DNA from: Bimuria novae-zelandiae CBS 107.79
Lineage: Eukaryota; Ascomycota; Dothideomycetes; Pleosporales; Didymosphaeriaceae
Reading direction: 5' to 3'
Length of the DNA stretch: 64,000 nt
Assembly (NCBI GenBank): GCA_010015655.1
Contig: ML976766.1
Span: forward strand, 62,001 to 126,000
This document shows positions 45,848 through 57,400 of this stretch, one piece after another. The number at the start of each line of letters is the position of its first letter. Position 1 is the stretch's first letter. The notes under the pieces are model-generated. The model saw only the letters and a list, made by a program, of their open reading frames with translations, searched no databases and was not told where the DNA came from. The translations under genes were made by a program, and so were the position numbers.

Positions 45848-46773
45848 ATGAAGACTGGATTGAAGAACGCCTTGATAAAGATCAAGAGGGCGCCGCTGTG
45901 CTGCAGGAAGGGTGACCGGAAGTGCTCGCCAGATATCGTATGCCCTTCCCTCTCAATCGGGAGATCTACACTGATCGAATCACAGGGCTCGCTGACCGAC
46001 GTACGACACATGGACATCACCAAGACGATGCCGAATCTCTCAGAGGCTGAGTACGTCACGCACCCTCCTCGCCACCTGCAGCACCACCACAAATGATCTC
46101 CCATCCTCTCCCCGATCCATCCAACACCCACCCCACAGCAAGCGCTTCATCGGCGAAAAAGCTTGCCACGACGCCACCCATATGTACTCCCTCCACTCGC
46201 ACCCGCCAACGCTCCCTTCCACCCCCACAACTCCCCTCACCGACCCCTTCGCCTCAAACCCCCTTCCCTCACAAACACGCCTACCCACCCCCTCGCGCCC
46301 TTTACTAACCAACAGGGAGCCCCTCCTCAACGCCGCCTCCACCAACCCCCCGACCAACCCCCCGACCAACCTACCCACACCACCCCACCACTCCCTCAGC
46401 GAAACCTCCCCGCCCGCACGCCCCACGAAGAGCATGTGGGACCGCACGCGGCGCCTTTCGACAACGCTATCGCATCGCTCGAGCGTGAGGAGTAGTGCTG
46501 GGTACCGCGGGCTCGCACCATCCAGCAGACAAGAGGATGGAGAGGGGGAGGGTGTAGTCATGCTAGAGCTTGATCTCGAGGGGAAGGGTGATGGCGGGAG
46601 TGTGGATATGGATGGGTTTGAGATGCAGAGGACGGTTGGGGACGCCTGACAAAGGGAGTAGAGGTAACGGGGTGGGGTTGATTGAGCAGGCGCGGAATGC
46701 GGTGGAGGAACTTGGAGAGGAGAGCAGTGAGAGTGAGGCCGAGGTGGAGTGGGTGCCGCTTGTGAAGCTGTGA
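45848..46773 (+). CDS. Hypothetical low-complexity protein
   Basis: Not recognised. Exon 1 (45848-46050) encodes a Cys/Lys-rich start: KTGLKNALIKIKRAPLCCRK, then STLIESQGSLTDVRHMDIT and MPNLSEA. A GTACGT donor and a CACAG acceptor (46138) join it to exon 2, reading DKRFIGEKACHDATHMYSL. A Pro/Thr/Ser-rich middle has the tandem NPPTNPPTNLPTPP, then SMWDRTRRLSTTLSHRSSVR. In the present sequence the frame stops at 46649. Shifting one base in the GGGG run near 46640 continues it through GTPDKGSRGNGVGLIEQARN and an acidic end (EELGEESSESEAEVEWVPL) to 46773. The C-terminal part looks like real coding, so a one-base insertion or sequence error is likely. It converges on ULA1. Confidence 0.55.
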
Positions 46774-47183
46774 AACCCAAACGGGAGAGCTGGTGGATAG
46801 GGGAAGTGTATTTGTACGGTAGCAGTCAGCCATGGCGGTGAGGGAGAAAACCAGATTATCGGTTGTAGAAGTAATACGTATCTAGACGAACAGGACATAT
46901 TGCAGGCATTGATCACTGTTGGCCGGTGTCGTTTCTGCGACACAACGCATGCTGGTACAATTGGCGTGATGTTCCATTCCCATGGCCTGCGACTGAGCGC
47001 TTGTACTCTGGGCGCTTGCCTATCGTTTAAAGCCACTAGAAATAGCCTGCGAACGGCCCGTGAGATGGTTTTCATGTGGTATCAGCCCCTCGTGTAGCAC
47101 TACGGAGAGTGCCGCCGCTCTTGCGGCACATATCTCAATGCGCGTGGTACTCTTTGACACCTAGCCCCTTCTCTTCACTCCGT
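46774..47183. other. Convergent intergenic region
   Basis: Lies between the 3' ends of the hypothetical gene and ULA1. It must contain both terminators. Nothing else was recognised. Confidence 0.5.
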
Positions 47184-49027
47184 TTATACCCTGAACACGC
47201 TCGACTTACTCCGTACTCCGTCAAATACGCAAGTGTTGTCCACCGGTACATACTGCTCTGTAATGACCTTGATGACCTCCTGGCTCACAATACCACCCGT
47301 GAGCGCACCAATGCTGTGCAGCTCGCCGCCACCCGCGCGAACAATCTCCTGCGCGAGCTCCATGATTTGTGAATTGACAGTGTCCAAGTCATCCTGGTCT
47401 ACCGGGTAAGACGCCTGTTTAGTGAGGTCGGAGGCGAGCTTGAGCGCGATACCGGTAACCTTTTCGGTGTCGGCTTCGAGCTCCGCTTCGGAAGAGCCGG
47501 GCGGTCTAGGGGCACCGGCGAGGCCGTCGAGGGAGTGGGTCGCCGTGAACTTGTCCCAGGCGAGGAAGACTATGTAGATGGGTAGTAAGGCATCGCGCCA
47601 AGTGAGTTTCTGCGCTGGAACGGTTGTCAATCATTACCGATGATCGAGGCAAGTCAGTGACTTACCTAGCGACTTTGCGTTGGATCCCCATTTCAAGTCA
47701 CCTTCCGCGGGCACAACGTGGAACGGCCGCCCACGAACAAGCTTAATGTGCGCGGCGTTCTTGCAGAACGCTTCTACATCCTTGTCTTCGATTTGTGTGC
47801 TCCTATTGGCGTTCCGCTCCAAGAAGCGCACGCTCTCCAGCACCTCGGCGAAATCTTTCCGCGCTTTCGACTTGTACACGTTTTGCAGCTGGATGTAGTC
47901 TGCAGAACGCGCCTTCATGTCTGGTACCGCGCCAGGTACTGGTAATACGCCATACTTTGTGTAGAAAAGACCAATAGCATGCGCGATGACCCAGAACGGC
48001 GCCGAGTTCTCGCGTATTAAAACGCATTCTGGGGCCTTGAAGATTTCCTTGACAGTACTACTCGGCTCTGGGGGATTCAAAGATCTCAGCACTGCCGATA
48101 CAGCTTCCTCAAAGTTCTCCTCTCCGCCTTCAGGGTTGTCTGTTCGCGTTGCCTGCTTCACAAGGTCCCGGAAAGCTGTCTTGTCCTTGTAGTTTTGGGG
48201 TGCCTCGCCGTTGTGCTCCTTCTTCCATTCTTCTAGATAGTGCAGCAGGACCGCGATGTAAGGTATGTGGCCGTGATCGTCGGCAGCCATGTTTTCATGG
48301 TTTTTCGTCTTCTGCTGGGCGTACTCGAGCAGCTCCGGCCACGGCTTCAGCAGCCGCAGATCGGTCGTGGTCTCGGGGCTTGGGTGCGTGTCTACAATGG
48401 GAAAGGCGGGCGGCAGGTATACGGAGAAGTGGGAATAGAAGCCGACAGAGTGTACGTAGAAGAGCGGGGCGAGGGCTTGGTCTGCGTGTGCTTGGAGCTG
48501 TGTAAGTAGCTCTGGTCGGACGGGCGCGATTGCGAGGATGAGCGTATACGGCTTGAGGGAATCGGGCTGGGTCAGCCATGACTCTAGGGGCTACGCTGTG
48601 TCAGTCATGGCACTGTGAAGGTGACTTGTGCCCTACTTCTGTAATAAAGCTGCCCTGGACGTCTGGGTTGAGCTCCTTGAGCAAATTACACGCATGCTCC
48701 GCACGAAAGCCGCCCAGATGCTGCTCCTCGAGGAAGAAGTTTACGCCCAGGTCTGTTTCATCCACCACCTGCGAGTCCTGTATCGTGAAGTGGCCGATGC
48801 CGGGAAGTACGAGGTTTTTTAGGGTCTCAAGGCCAACAACGCCGGGACCTGAATTTATGAGGAGGATGTGCGAGTTTTCGAGAGCCATCTGGCCGGTAGC
48901 TCCCCAGAGGCGCAGCTGGCGATCATATCTATGTCGTTTAGCAGCTGTCCAGACGTGATGAGCTTAGCTAGACTGACTTCTTCTCCTTTGCCGTAGGGCC
49001 TTGGACAGGAGGCGGTAGATCAGCCAT
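47184..49027 (-). CDS. ula1: NEDD8-activating enzyme E1 regulatory subunit (ULA1/APP-BP1)
   Basis: Regulatory half of the heterodimeric E1 that adenylates NEDD8/Rub1 with Uba3, feeding cullin neddylation in nucleus and cytosol. Exons are 49027-48978, 48928 to about 48637, 48590 to about 47670, and 47630 region to 47184. The N-terminus MADLPPPVQGPT leads into the hallmark KYDRQLRLWGATGQMALENS. The ThiF/Rossmann part follows (HILLINSGPGVVGLETLKNL, IGHFTIQDSQVV, DLGVNFFLEE), slightly divergent at the glycine loop as usual for the non-catalytic subunit. The C-terminus carries ELHSIGALTGGIVSQEVIKV and QYVPVDNTCVFDG, diagnostic for the family. Length is about 540 residues. It is intact and the last cellular gene before the transposon-rich end. 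Confidence 0.93.
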
Positions 49028-49206
49028 GTTGTCTATGTATTATAGAATCGGAGAAGTGGGAAAGCTAGGAAGTGTAAAATTCGTGTCGCGCTGAGCTCAC
49101 AGCTCCAGGCACAGCAGGCAGTCATTCATTCTGCCGCCCGCGACCGCCCGTCCATGCCACTCCGCTACGCGCCAAGCTACTGGAGGGGCACCTGCACGTC
49201 ACTCCA

Positions 49207-49275
49207 GGGCCTCTCACGCCCACGAAACAGCCACAGATTAGCCGAGGGCAGCTTGACATACTTTAGTTAGCTAAT
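49207..49275 (+). repeat. Dispersed repeat, copy B
   Basis: The counterpart of 29186-29290: CCTCTCACGCCC, CCACAGATTAGCCGAGGG and CTTGACATACTTTAGTTAG in the same order and orientation, with a shorter gap. It sits exactly at the border between genic DNA and the transposon block. Confidence 0.55.
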
Positions 49276-49360
49276 TATCCCATGCACCGTCAATATGTGC
49301 CGCACACGGACCACCTCTTAATAGCCAATTAGAGAATTAATTACTAAAACACTAAAAATA

Positions 49361-51229
49361 ACATGTTTTATAAGCGAGCGGTCCATACAAGCGAGCGGCC
49401 CACCCCACCAACTTTTTGCAGCACATAAACTTCTACCTACTATAGCGCCCCCAATTCAGGCCCAACTAGCCTCTGCTAAGGCTAATATACACCTTGCAAT
49501 CTTAGCTATTAATTAAAACTAAATTTAGTCTATAAGAGGTGTAGCATATATATTTACTATCCCCTAAATAACGCTTTAACGCTAACGCGCTAGAATTACT
49601 ACACAACGTAATTATTAGCCTAAATTAAAGAAGCTTACTAAAATAGAAGAGGAGGTAATTATTAGGCATATACTTAACCTAGATTCGCGAGGATTTCTGC
49701 CCACGCTAAGTGCTGTGCAAGATATAGCGGATAAGCTACTCGCTAAGCGAGGCGCTAGACAGGTTAGTAAGTAGTAGCCGCGCAACTTTGTTAAGCAAAT
49801 AGATTATCTTACTACACGATTTAATTAACCGTATAATTAGTAGAGAGCTCTATGTAAGGATCTAGATGCTATTAGAGCTTAGTTTGAGCTTGTAGCACGT
49901 ACAAAGGCTACCTATAGTATTTGTGACAAGGATACCTACAACTTCGATAAGACTAGTTTTATAATAGGCAAGATATTATCTTAGCTTATTATTATAGGCT
50001 TAGAGAGACTCGGCAGGCTAAAGGCTATCTAGCTAGGTAATCGTAGGTAGACTATAGTAATCTATAGAATTAGCGCTACTAGCTAGGTGATCCCGCCCTT
50101 TATTATCTTCGCTAGCTAGTATTACTTCTCTACTTAGTACTAGGATAATAATATACCGCGCGACTAGGCTTTTGCTGTTAGTAATAATAGCTAGACTACT
50201 AATAAGCTTAGAGTAGAGTAGCTAAGGCACTTTATTAAGTATATAGTAAAGTATAGGGTAGGCGCGCGCTAGCTACTTATACTTAATAGCTATAAAAGCT
50301 ATAACTTACTCGAATTTTAAGAGCTCTATAAGGAGAATAATATCTATACTCTTTATATGCCACTACATTTATTACACCTTTTATAGCTACTTAATATTAG
50401 CTACTTTTCGCTGTTAAAGCGCGCGTATAGCTGCTAGATTAAGAGCCTAATACGCAACTATATTAACTATATTACGAAGCTAGAGTTCCTACTAGCCTTT
50501 TACGTAGCCTATAAGTAGTTAATTATAAAGAAAAATATCTGCGCAAGCTTTCGAGGCGCTAGCCTAGTCTTACACGACCTAGAGGTAATAATATTAAAGC
50601 TTAATATTAAGCTTCGTACGCTAACGCCGCCTCTACTAGAGGTTACCCTTTAAGAAGCTAAAACACTAAGTAACGCGCGCGAGCTAGAGGCTTAATTAAT
50701 ATTAATTCGCGATAGGATTTAAAGGCATAAGAGCTTATTACCTATTTTTATTATTATAGTGCTTAATTAGCTTAAAAAAGGCGCTAAAGTAATAGCTTAC
50801 GAAAGTACGCTTATGCGCAATTAGATCGCGAGGCTTAAGAAGGCTAATAAGGCTGCTATAACGCGTAAATAGCGCAAAAAGAAGCGGATCTAGAGGCAGG
50901 GTACCTTAATAAAGGCAGAAGTAGAGAAGATTATCGCTTAAACGGATGTTAAGCAGCAGATAGAGGTAGAAATACGTTAAGATAAGGCGCGATCAGGTGC
51001 TAATCGGCAGGCTTTAACACGCTGCAACCGCTGCAAGAAGACTGGCTATAACATGCGAATATGCAAGAACGATATTATAGATACTATTTAATTTAGTATA
51101 GCAATTATATACTATTATCTTATTGTGTTGTTAAGATAGGTTGCTGTAAAGGTATAAAAAGTTGGTGGGGTGGGCCGCTCGCTTGTATGGGCCGCTCGCT
51201 TGTATGGGCCGCTCGCTTATAAAATACGT
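49361..51229 (+). mobile_element. Fot1/pogo-type (Tc1/mariner) DNA transposon, degraded
   Basis: A 1869-base element between TA dinucleotides (49359-49360 and 51230-51231), as expected for the TA target of this superfamily. Terminal inverted repeats start ACRTGTTTTATAAGCG and end at CCAACTTTTT. They are 57 bases on the left (49361-49417) and 74 on the right (51156-51229), differing by exactly one 17-base unit (ATACAAGCGAGCGGCCC). The size matches Fot1 and Pot2 relatives (about 1.9 kb). The two arm differences near the tips are transitions. Confidence 0.9.
49635..51095 (+). pseudogene. Fot1/pogo transposase remnant (DDE_1)
   Basis: Plus-strand coding remnant with many TAA and TAG stops. The CENP-B-type helix-turn-helix part reads EEEVIIRHILNLDSRGFLPT, SAVQDIADKLLAKRGARQVS. 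The first catalytic Asp block reads DKDTYNFDKTSFIIGKI (relatives: NFDETGFxMG). Further blocks are IPPFIIFASQYYFS, LLILNSYKSYN (relatives: LLLVDGHxSH) and LHLLHLLQLLNISYFSPLKRAY (relatives: LQPLDVGVFSPLKxAY). A zinc-knuckle-like end, RCNRCKKTGYNMRICKND, is typical of fungal Fot1-like proteins. Confidence 0.88.
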
Positions 51230-53296
51230 TATAACTTTTTTAAAATCTTTAGCCCATGCAAACATGCTAAAAGCTATAAAGCTATTAAGTAATAATACTA
51301 ACTTTATAAAATACATAAAGTACTTAAAAAAAGCTAGTATTTTACCTAACTTACTATGTAAGCCGCCACCTGCCTAATAATTACTTAGAATTAATAATCT
51401 ACGTACTTTTAGAGAAGCTTTTTTACTTAAATATATAAATATTAATTCTCCTGTTACTTTATTTAATTTATTTTTTAATGCCGGCGTCATTAATTAAGGT
51501 TTAAAAAAAAACTAACTAACATAATAATCTCTTATACTATATCTAAGAGTATAACTACCGCTAGAGAAAGTTAAATAGTAAAACGTCTTTAAATTTCCAA
51601 AGACATAATAACCTAAAGAAGGAGACTTTAGATACTTAGTAATAAAAACTAAATATATTACGTATCTATTAAAATATACTAGCCTAATTAGTAAAGCCGT
51701 GCGAGAATTTATAGACCATAAATATAAGTATTAGAACCTATGCAAGATATATATTATAGAAGAAAATAATTATAAACTAATATATAACCTAGACTACTAA
51801 AATCTTAATTATAGTACCCTTTAATAAAGATACTATATACATAACTAATGCACTACGCACTATGCAGGGAAGTAAGTAAAATATTTTTTAACTTAAAAAT
51901 AATAATACTAATAAAAATAATTTACCTACTTAATTACAAAATATAATATGCAATTTTAAGATAAACGCAAAACTAAGTACTTCTTATATCTAAATAAAGC
52001 TATAGATAACGTACTATTAATATTAATTAATAAAATAATAGATACGCCTCTATCCTAACTATAAGAAGCATAAGTAAAATAAAGCACTCTTTCGATTTAG
52101 ACTAAGGAACTACTACAGAGAGATAGTATGCTTAGACAAGACAGAAAAAAGAGAATTTAGTAAAGCGATCTATATAAGAAAATAATATAATAAGTATTTA
52201 TGAAACAAGGAAGAACTACTAAGACCTATAGAATTACCTATAGAAATCCTATCTTTTTTAAACCTAGGCTTAGGTAAGGGCACGCCTTTAAAGAACTAAA
52301 CGCTATAAATAGTTAGGTATTAATTAAGCTACTAGTATAGCTTCAAAAATATAAATAAAGGCTATACTAGACTTAGGAGCACAGGAAAGTTATATATTCT
52401 AAAACGTACTTAATAGAGCAGGACTCTATACGTGTAAGGAAGCTACACCCTACGCTATTTATATTGCGAATAGACACTTGCTACCTAGCACGCTACGAAT
52501 TAAATATAAGGTTAAAATAATACTTAAAATCTCTAGATACTAGAAGATAATTATCCTTAATATCCTTAAAGAAGCTAGTTATAATATAATACTAAAAATA
52601 GCCTAGTTAAGAAAGTATAACCTTACTATTAATTAATGAAAGAGAACGCTATCCTTTATATACTATAATTATATATTATTATAAGTAAAATTTTTATATT
52701 AATAGAGTATAATAGTAAATAAGAGAGCTATAAATAACTTAGTCTTATAACTAAAAATTAACAAATATAAAACACTCTTAGTAAATGCTAGTAGGAACCA
52801 CTAGGTTATAAAGCGTAAGAAGATAGATAATAGCACACTATAAAATTCTAAAATACTACTAAGTGTGGAATTATATGTTTATCGAAAGAGAAGGAAAGAC
52901 TAACCTTCTAGAATATTAACCCTAGAATCTTGCAATAGACCTAGAAGAAGGAAAAACGCCACCCTTTAGACTACTATATAGTAAGACTAGAAAGGAACTC
53001 TAGTAAGAAAAAGAATTTATTAAAAAAAAAAACCTTAATAAGGACTATATATAACTATTAAACTCACGAGCAGCCAGCTCCTTTATATTTATTATAAAAA
53101 AAGATAGAACACTACGACGATATGTTAACTATTAAAAGATTAATAATATAATAATTAAGAATTAATATCTACTACTAAATATCTTAAAGCTTAAAAACTA
53201 ACACTTAAGAGCCAAGATCTTCACGATAATAGATCTAAGAAATGGATACTATCTTATATAACTTAAGAAAGGTAATAAGTAGAAAATAGCGCTTAG

Positions 53297-53496
53297 TGTT
53301 GGTAGGCCTTTTTACGATCGTACGGGTGATAATAGTAACGAATGTCTTGTATATTGCTATTGGTATATTCTATCTATGAACGTGGGTGCTACGAAGGTAT
53401 ACATGGCTTCGGTGCGAGTCGGACCGAAGTAGAATCGAGGCGGTACGTTAGGCAGCATCAAGCAGCCTTAGGCGATGGGATATGTGTATACTAATA
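53297..53496 (-). repeat. Copia LTR, left copy (3' LTR of the minus-strand element)
   Basis: A 200-base LTR, nearly identical to 59373-59572. By eye seven differences are seen, all transitions, including the tip CTAATA against CCGACA in the other copy. Confidence 0.92.
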
Positions 53497-54039
53497 CTAG
53501 CAACCTTTTATTATTATAGCACACTATTCCGTAGGTCGCTATACAGATCCCTCTACTCGTATTAATAGTATATTACTATTAATAAATTATTTAAGTGCGC
53601 GATTTAGCGTGGCTTTCGTAAGTGCGTCCGCAGGGTTATCTTTACTATTAATCTATTTAATCTCCGCGATCTCGCGGCGCTTGTACGACTAGCGGAGTGC
53701 TATAATATCGATTATTAGGCGCTTCTTATTTGTGGTGCTAAGCTTGACAAGGCACTCATACAGTAAGTATAAGTCTGTATATACAATAAGTGGGATCGAC
53801 GATAGACCTAGGCGTTCTGTAATTATCTTAAGTGTTGTTAAGATAGTAATAGCGATGTTAACGCCGCTAACTATACTATATATCTCTAATACTAAGACGC
53901 TTCTAGTGACGCGTTTATATTTAATTAAACTCTAATATATTACGTTGCCACGTATGTCGAACGTATTATCTTATCTACTAGACTTATTAATAAGGATAAG
54001 TAGGTACCCTAGCTGTAAGCTAAGGTCTTAGTTATTAGT

Positions 54040-54491
54040 TGTTACGACCACGAACCCTACAAGGATGAAAAAGCCAGACAATTACGCCAAGAGAGTAATT
54101 GTTAACGAAGTAGCAGAGTTAACGGGACCTAACAGGGCGCGGGGCAGCTTAGTTAGTAGTCACGTGACGAAGTCCCGCATAAAGGGAAGTCCCATAGGAC
54201 TACCGTAGTCCCTGGGACTACAGGGCCTTGGCGGGACTACGAAGAAGGAATAGGCTAGTATATAGTGTGGCGACTTTTCTATTGTTGTTTCCTTCCTCGT
54301 AGTTAACTTATATATCTTCTGTGCGAGTACGTTCTCTTATACAGACTAATAGTTATCTTATTCGTTATAAAATTAGATTGTCTAGCCGCGCTAAGTGTCG
54401 CATTAACTTGTACTACTAAATAATCCGTAAAGCACCACGATACCTTACCGCCCTAACCCGGATCGGAACAAGGTGTGAGAGCCTCATAACA
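54040..54491. repeat. Solo LTR (452 bases) inside the copia element
   Basis: Starts TGTTACGACC, ends CTCATAACA, and is flanked by the direct repeat TTAGT (54035-54039 and 54492-54496). No internal retrotransposon sequence is present, so it is a solo LTR left by recombination. Its 3' 190 bases closely match the LTR at 61255-61632; the 5' part does not. The middle repeats a GGGACTAC-type motif. Confidence 0.88.
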
Positions 54492-57400
54492 TTAGTAAAA
54501 AAACTATCCGTAAATACTATTAATTTAACTATAGTAAGGTTAAGGGGAATATACTATAATTCTCGCTATAAGTTCTTAGCTTGCTAATTTAGCTAGTAGT
54601 TAAGTTTCCTATAGTTCGTGTCCGCAGGTTGCTGTATTTGCATAGCCACAGAAAGGTTAAAAGATGCTTTAGGTTGGTAGATAGAAGTAATATACGCGCC
54701 GCGCACGCGCTGCTCTATATATCTCTATACTTAGTCTACTACCTTTAGATTAATAGTATTAATCTTAGCTCCTTGCCCCTTCTGCGTTAGTTAAATAGCG
54801 TCTTTACGCAACGTAAGGGTGCATCTATTAAACTCTAGTAGTACCTCTTTAAATAGTCTCTCCTTTAGCTTAGCTTAAAAGTTAGCTTTTTAGAGCGCGG
54901 CATCCTTTACGCTAAAGAATATAGGTATTACGATTATAAGCGTATTGTCTATTTATAGACCTACTATACTAAACGTTTCTAGTTCTCCGTTCGTGATTAA
55001 GAGGCATAGATTATATATAAATATAGCCATGTCGAGCTCTTTGCAGTGGTGTCCTTAGTACGTAATAAACTAGTAAACTCCTGCCTCTACGATTCTATAT
55101 AGTGGCTTAATCACGCGAATAATTGTACCCTTAGGATACTTTATTATAAGCTCCTTAGGCAGGTGCGCCAAAATCGTGCAGAATAGCTTAGTTTATGCCT
55201 ATAGGTATGCCTGTGTGATATCGCGTAGTTCCATAGACATGCCTTTAGTAAGCAATGCGGGTGCTAGGGCTAGTATTAAGCGCTAATTAGCTCGTTAAAT
55301 AGTTAAAGACTGCGTTAAGATTTCGTATTTACCCTTATTATTATAGCCTTAAATAATAAGTTATAATTTCTTATACAGGACTATAGTCTTGCCTTTAACT
55401 TCGCGAACTATACGCGACTTAAAGATATAATACCTATTATATATAGTTAGGTTAAATAGCTTAAAACTAAACACTTTATAGCTAATAAGGTTATTAATCT
55501 CTTTCTAGTTAGATACTTTAAAAGGAGTGCCTAGGGTATTAATCACGCCGTTATTACGTAGCTTAATAGCTAGGGCGTAATTGTCCTCCTCCTTCCTTGT
55601 TAGGTATTACACCGTACGCTTGTTCTTAGATTCAGGCGGGCGGCCCCGCTTGCGAGGCTAGGTTAGCTATATAGCTGCTAGCGGCTACTATTTAGTAGTA
55701 GTTAGTCCTTCCCCTTTGTCTGCGGCTGGAATCACGTCTATAGTCGTGTCTTGGTAGTAAGGTTTTACGACTGTGGATTGGAACGTCGTTAGGCTATTAA
55801 CTATGTCTATAGTAACATTGTGATCCTTTATGTTAATAACCTTGTACGGCCCTTGCTATCTATTCTTCTCACGCTATACTATTACCTTACTCTGTAGAGG
55901 TAGTAAGAGCAACTTATCTATATTTAGCCTATTCCTGGTATTAAGTGCGTTGCTTACTGCACGTTCTGCTGCGGCCCTCCGCAGCGCCTTTATCGCTTTC
56001 TGGATTACTTCAGCGCGACGTATTGTCGATAGTAATGGTGGCGAGTCCATGGATACCCGAGGGTATGCGCCGAAGACGAGCAGCGTGGGTACAAGTCCGT
56101 CTAGGCCAGCGGTGTCGTTAATGGCCTTAACTGCCATCTATAGCACTGCGATGTCGCTGGTGCTAGAGTCAAGCTCTGCCCTCATAATCTCGTACGCGCG
56201 TCTAAGAGGTGCATAGTACCTTTCCACCTTGCTAATAGACTAGTGAGCCTCTACCAGCACCTATTTACAGGTAATTCCTATAATCTTTACCTTAGATCTA
56301 AACTTAATAGATGCAAAGTTAGTACCCGCGTTGTAGGTAATAATGTCTGGTAGCCCTTAGTACGTATTAATCTATAGTAAATGGATTGCCTCCTAGGTGT
56401 CTTTCGCACTTATAGATTATAGAAATTAAGCGCTATTAAAGGTCGTAGCTAAATTAATTACGTAAAGCACTAGCTTTCCACTTAGGTATATTACGTTTAT
56501 AAAATTTTTAAAGTTAAATTCCTAGTTATCTTTTAGTTAGAATTTAAATTATTATGGCGCTAGATCGTGTGCTTAGTAATAGTAGTAGAACTTTTAAATC
56601 TCGCGGAGTAGTTATTTATCTACGTTATTATGCCCTGCATGTTTAAGTAGTTATATTAGCTATTTAATAGCTAGGTGCCTAAACCTCTAATATAGATATT
56701 AGAGCTTAGTTTCTATAAGGAATACCCGCGCGTGCTCTGCCTTACTTAAGTGGAACTATAGATATCCCTATTTACGAATTACTAGGAAGGTTACTTTTCC
56801 TTATACTAGCTAATTTATAGTATTATTAAAGTATACGTGCAACCAATCCATGTCTTTTAGATAAAAGAGGAACAGGGTTAGTACGTCTAAGACCTTAAAT
56901 TTAATTTTTTTTAATCTCTATACGCACGTGCACAGTTCTAATTAATATAGTTATACTTTCTTTACTAAATTAAACTAATATATTTCTAGTAGTAGACGTA
57001 TCTAAAGTTACTATAGGATCCTTAGTTTAGAGCGCCTAAAATTGCTCCTTTCTAGCTATTAATATATTAGAGGTACTAGTGTTAGGGAGGATGCCCTAGT
57101 ACGTAACTCGTAAGTAATAACCCTTAATAAGGAACTACGTTGCTAGCGTTATAGGTTCCTTATACCTATAGACGTTATCTCTAGTTACCTAGTGCAGGAA
57201 AGCCTAATCTATAAGGTACTTAACTACTAGTCTCTAGTCCTCTTCCTCTTCCTCTTCCTCTTGCTTCTCTTTAAAGAACTAGTCAACTTCTTCCCCTTCG
57301 TACGCAACAAGGAATGTTATAAATTTTATCTACTTACCTATAATATTATAGTGTGTAATATACTATGCTTTAGATTATCTTCTTTCCTTAAGCGTATAGT

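Noticed and set aside
51156..51229. CRISPR-like short repeats (three GCGAGCGGCCC units)
   Set aside because: The units are head-to-tail without spacers, occur inverted at the other end of the same element, and belong to transposon arms in a eukaryote.
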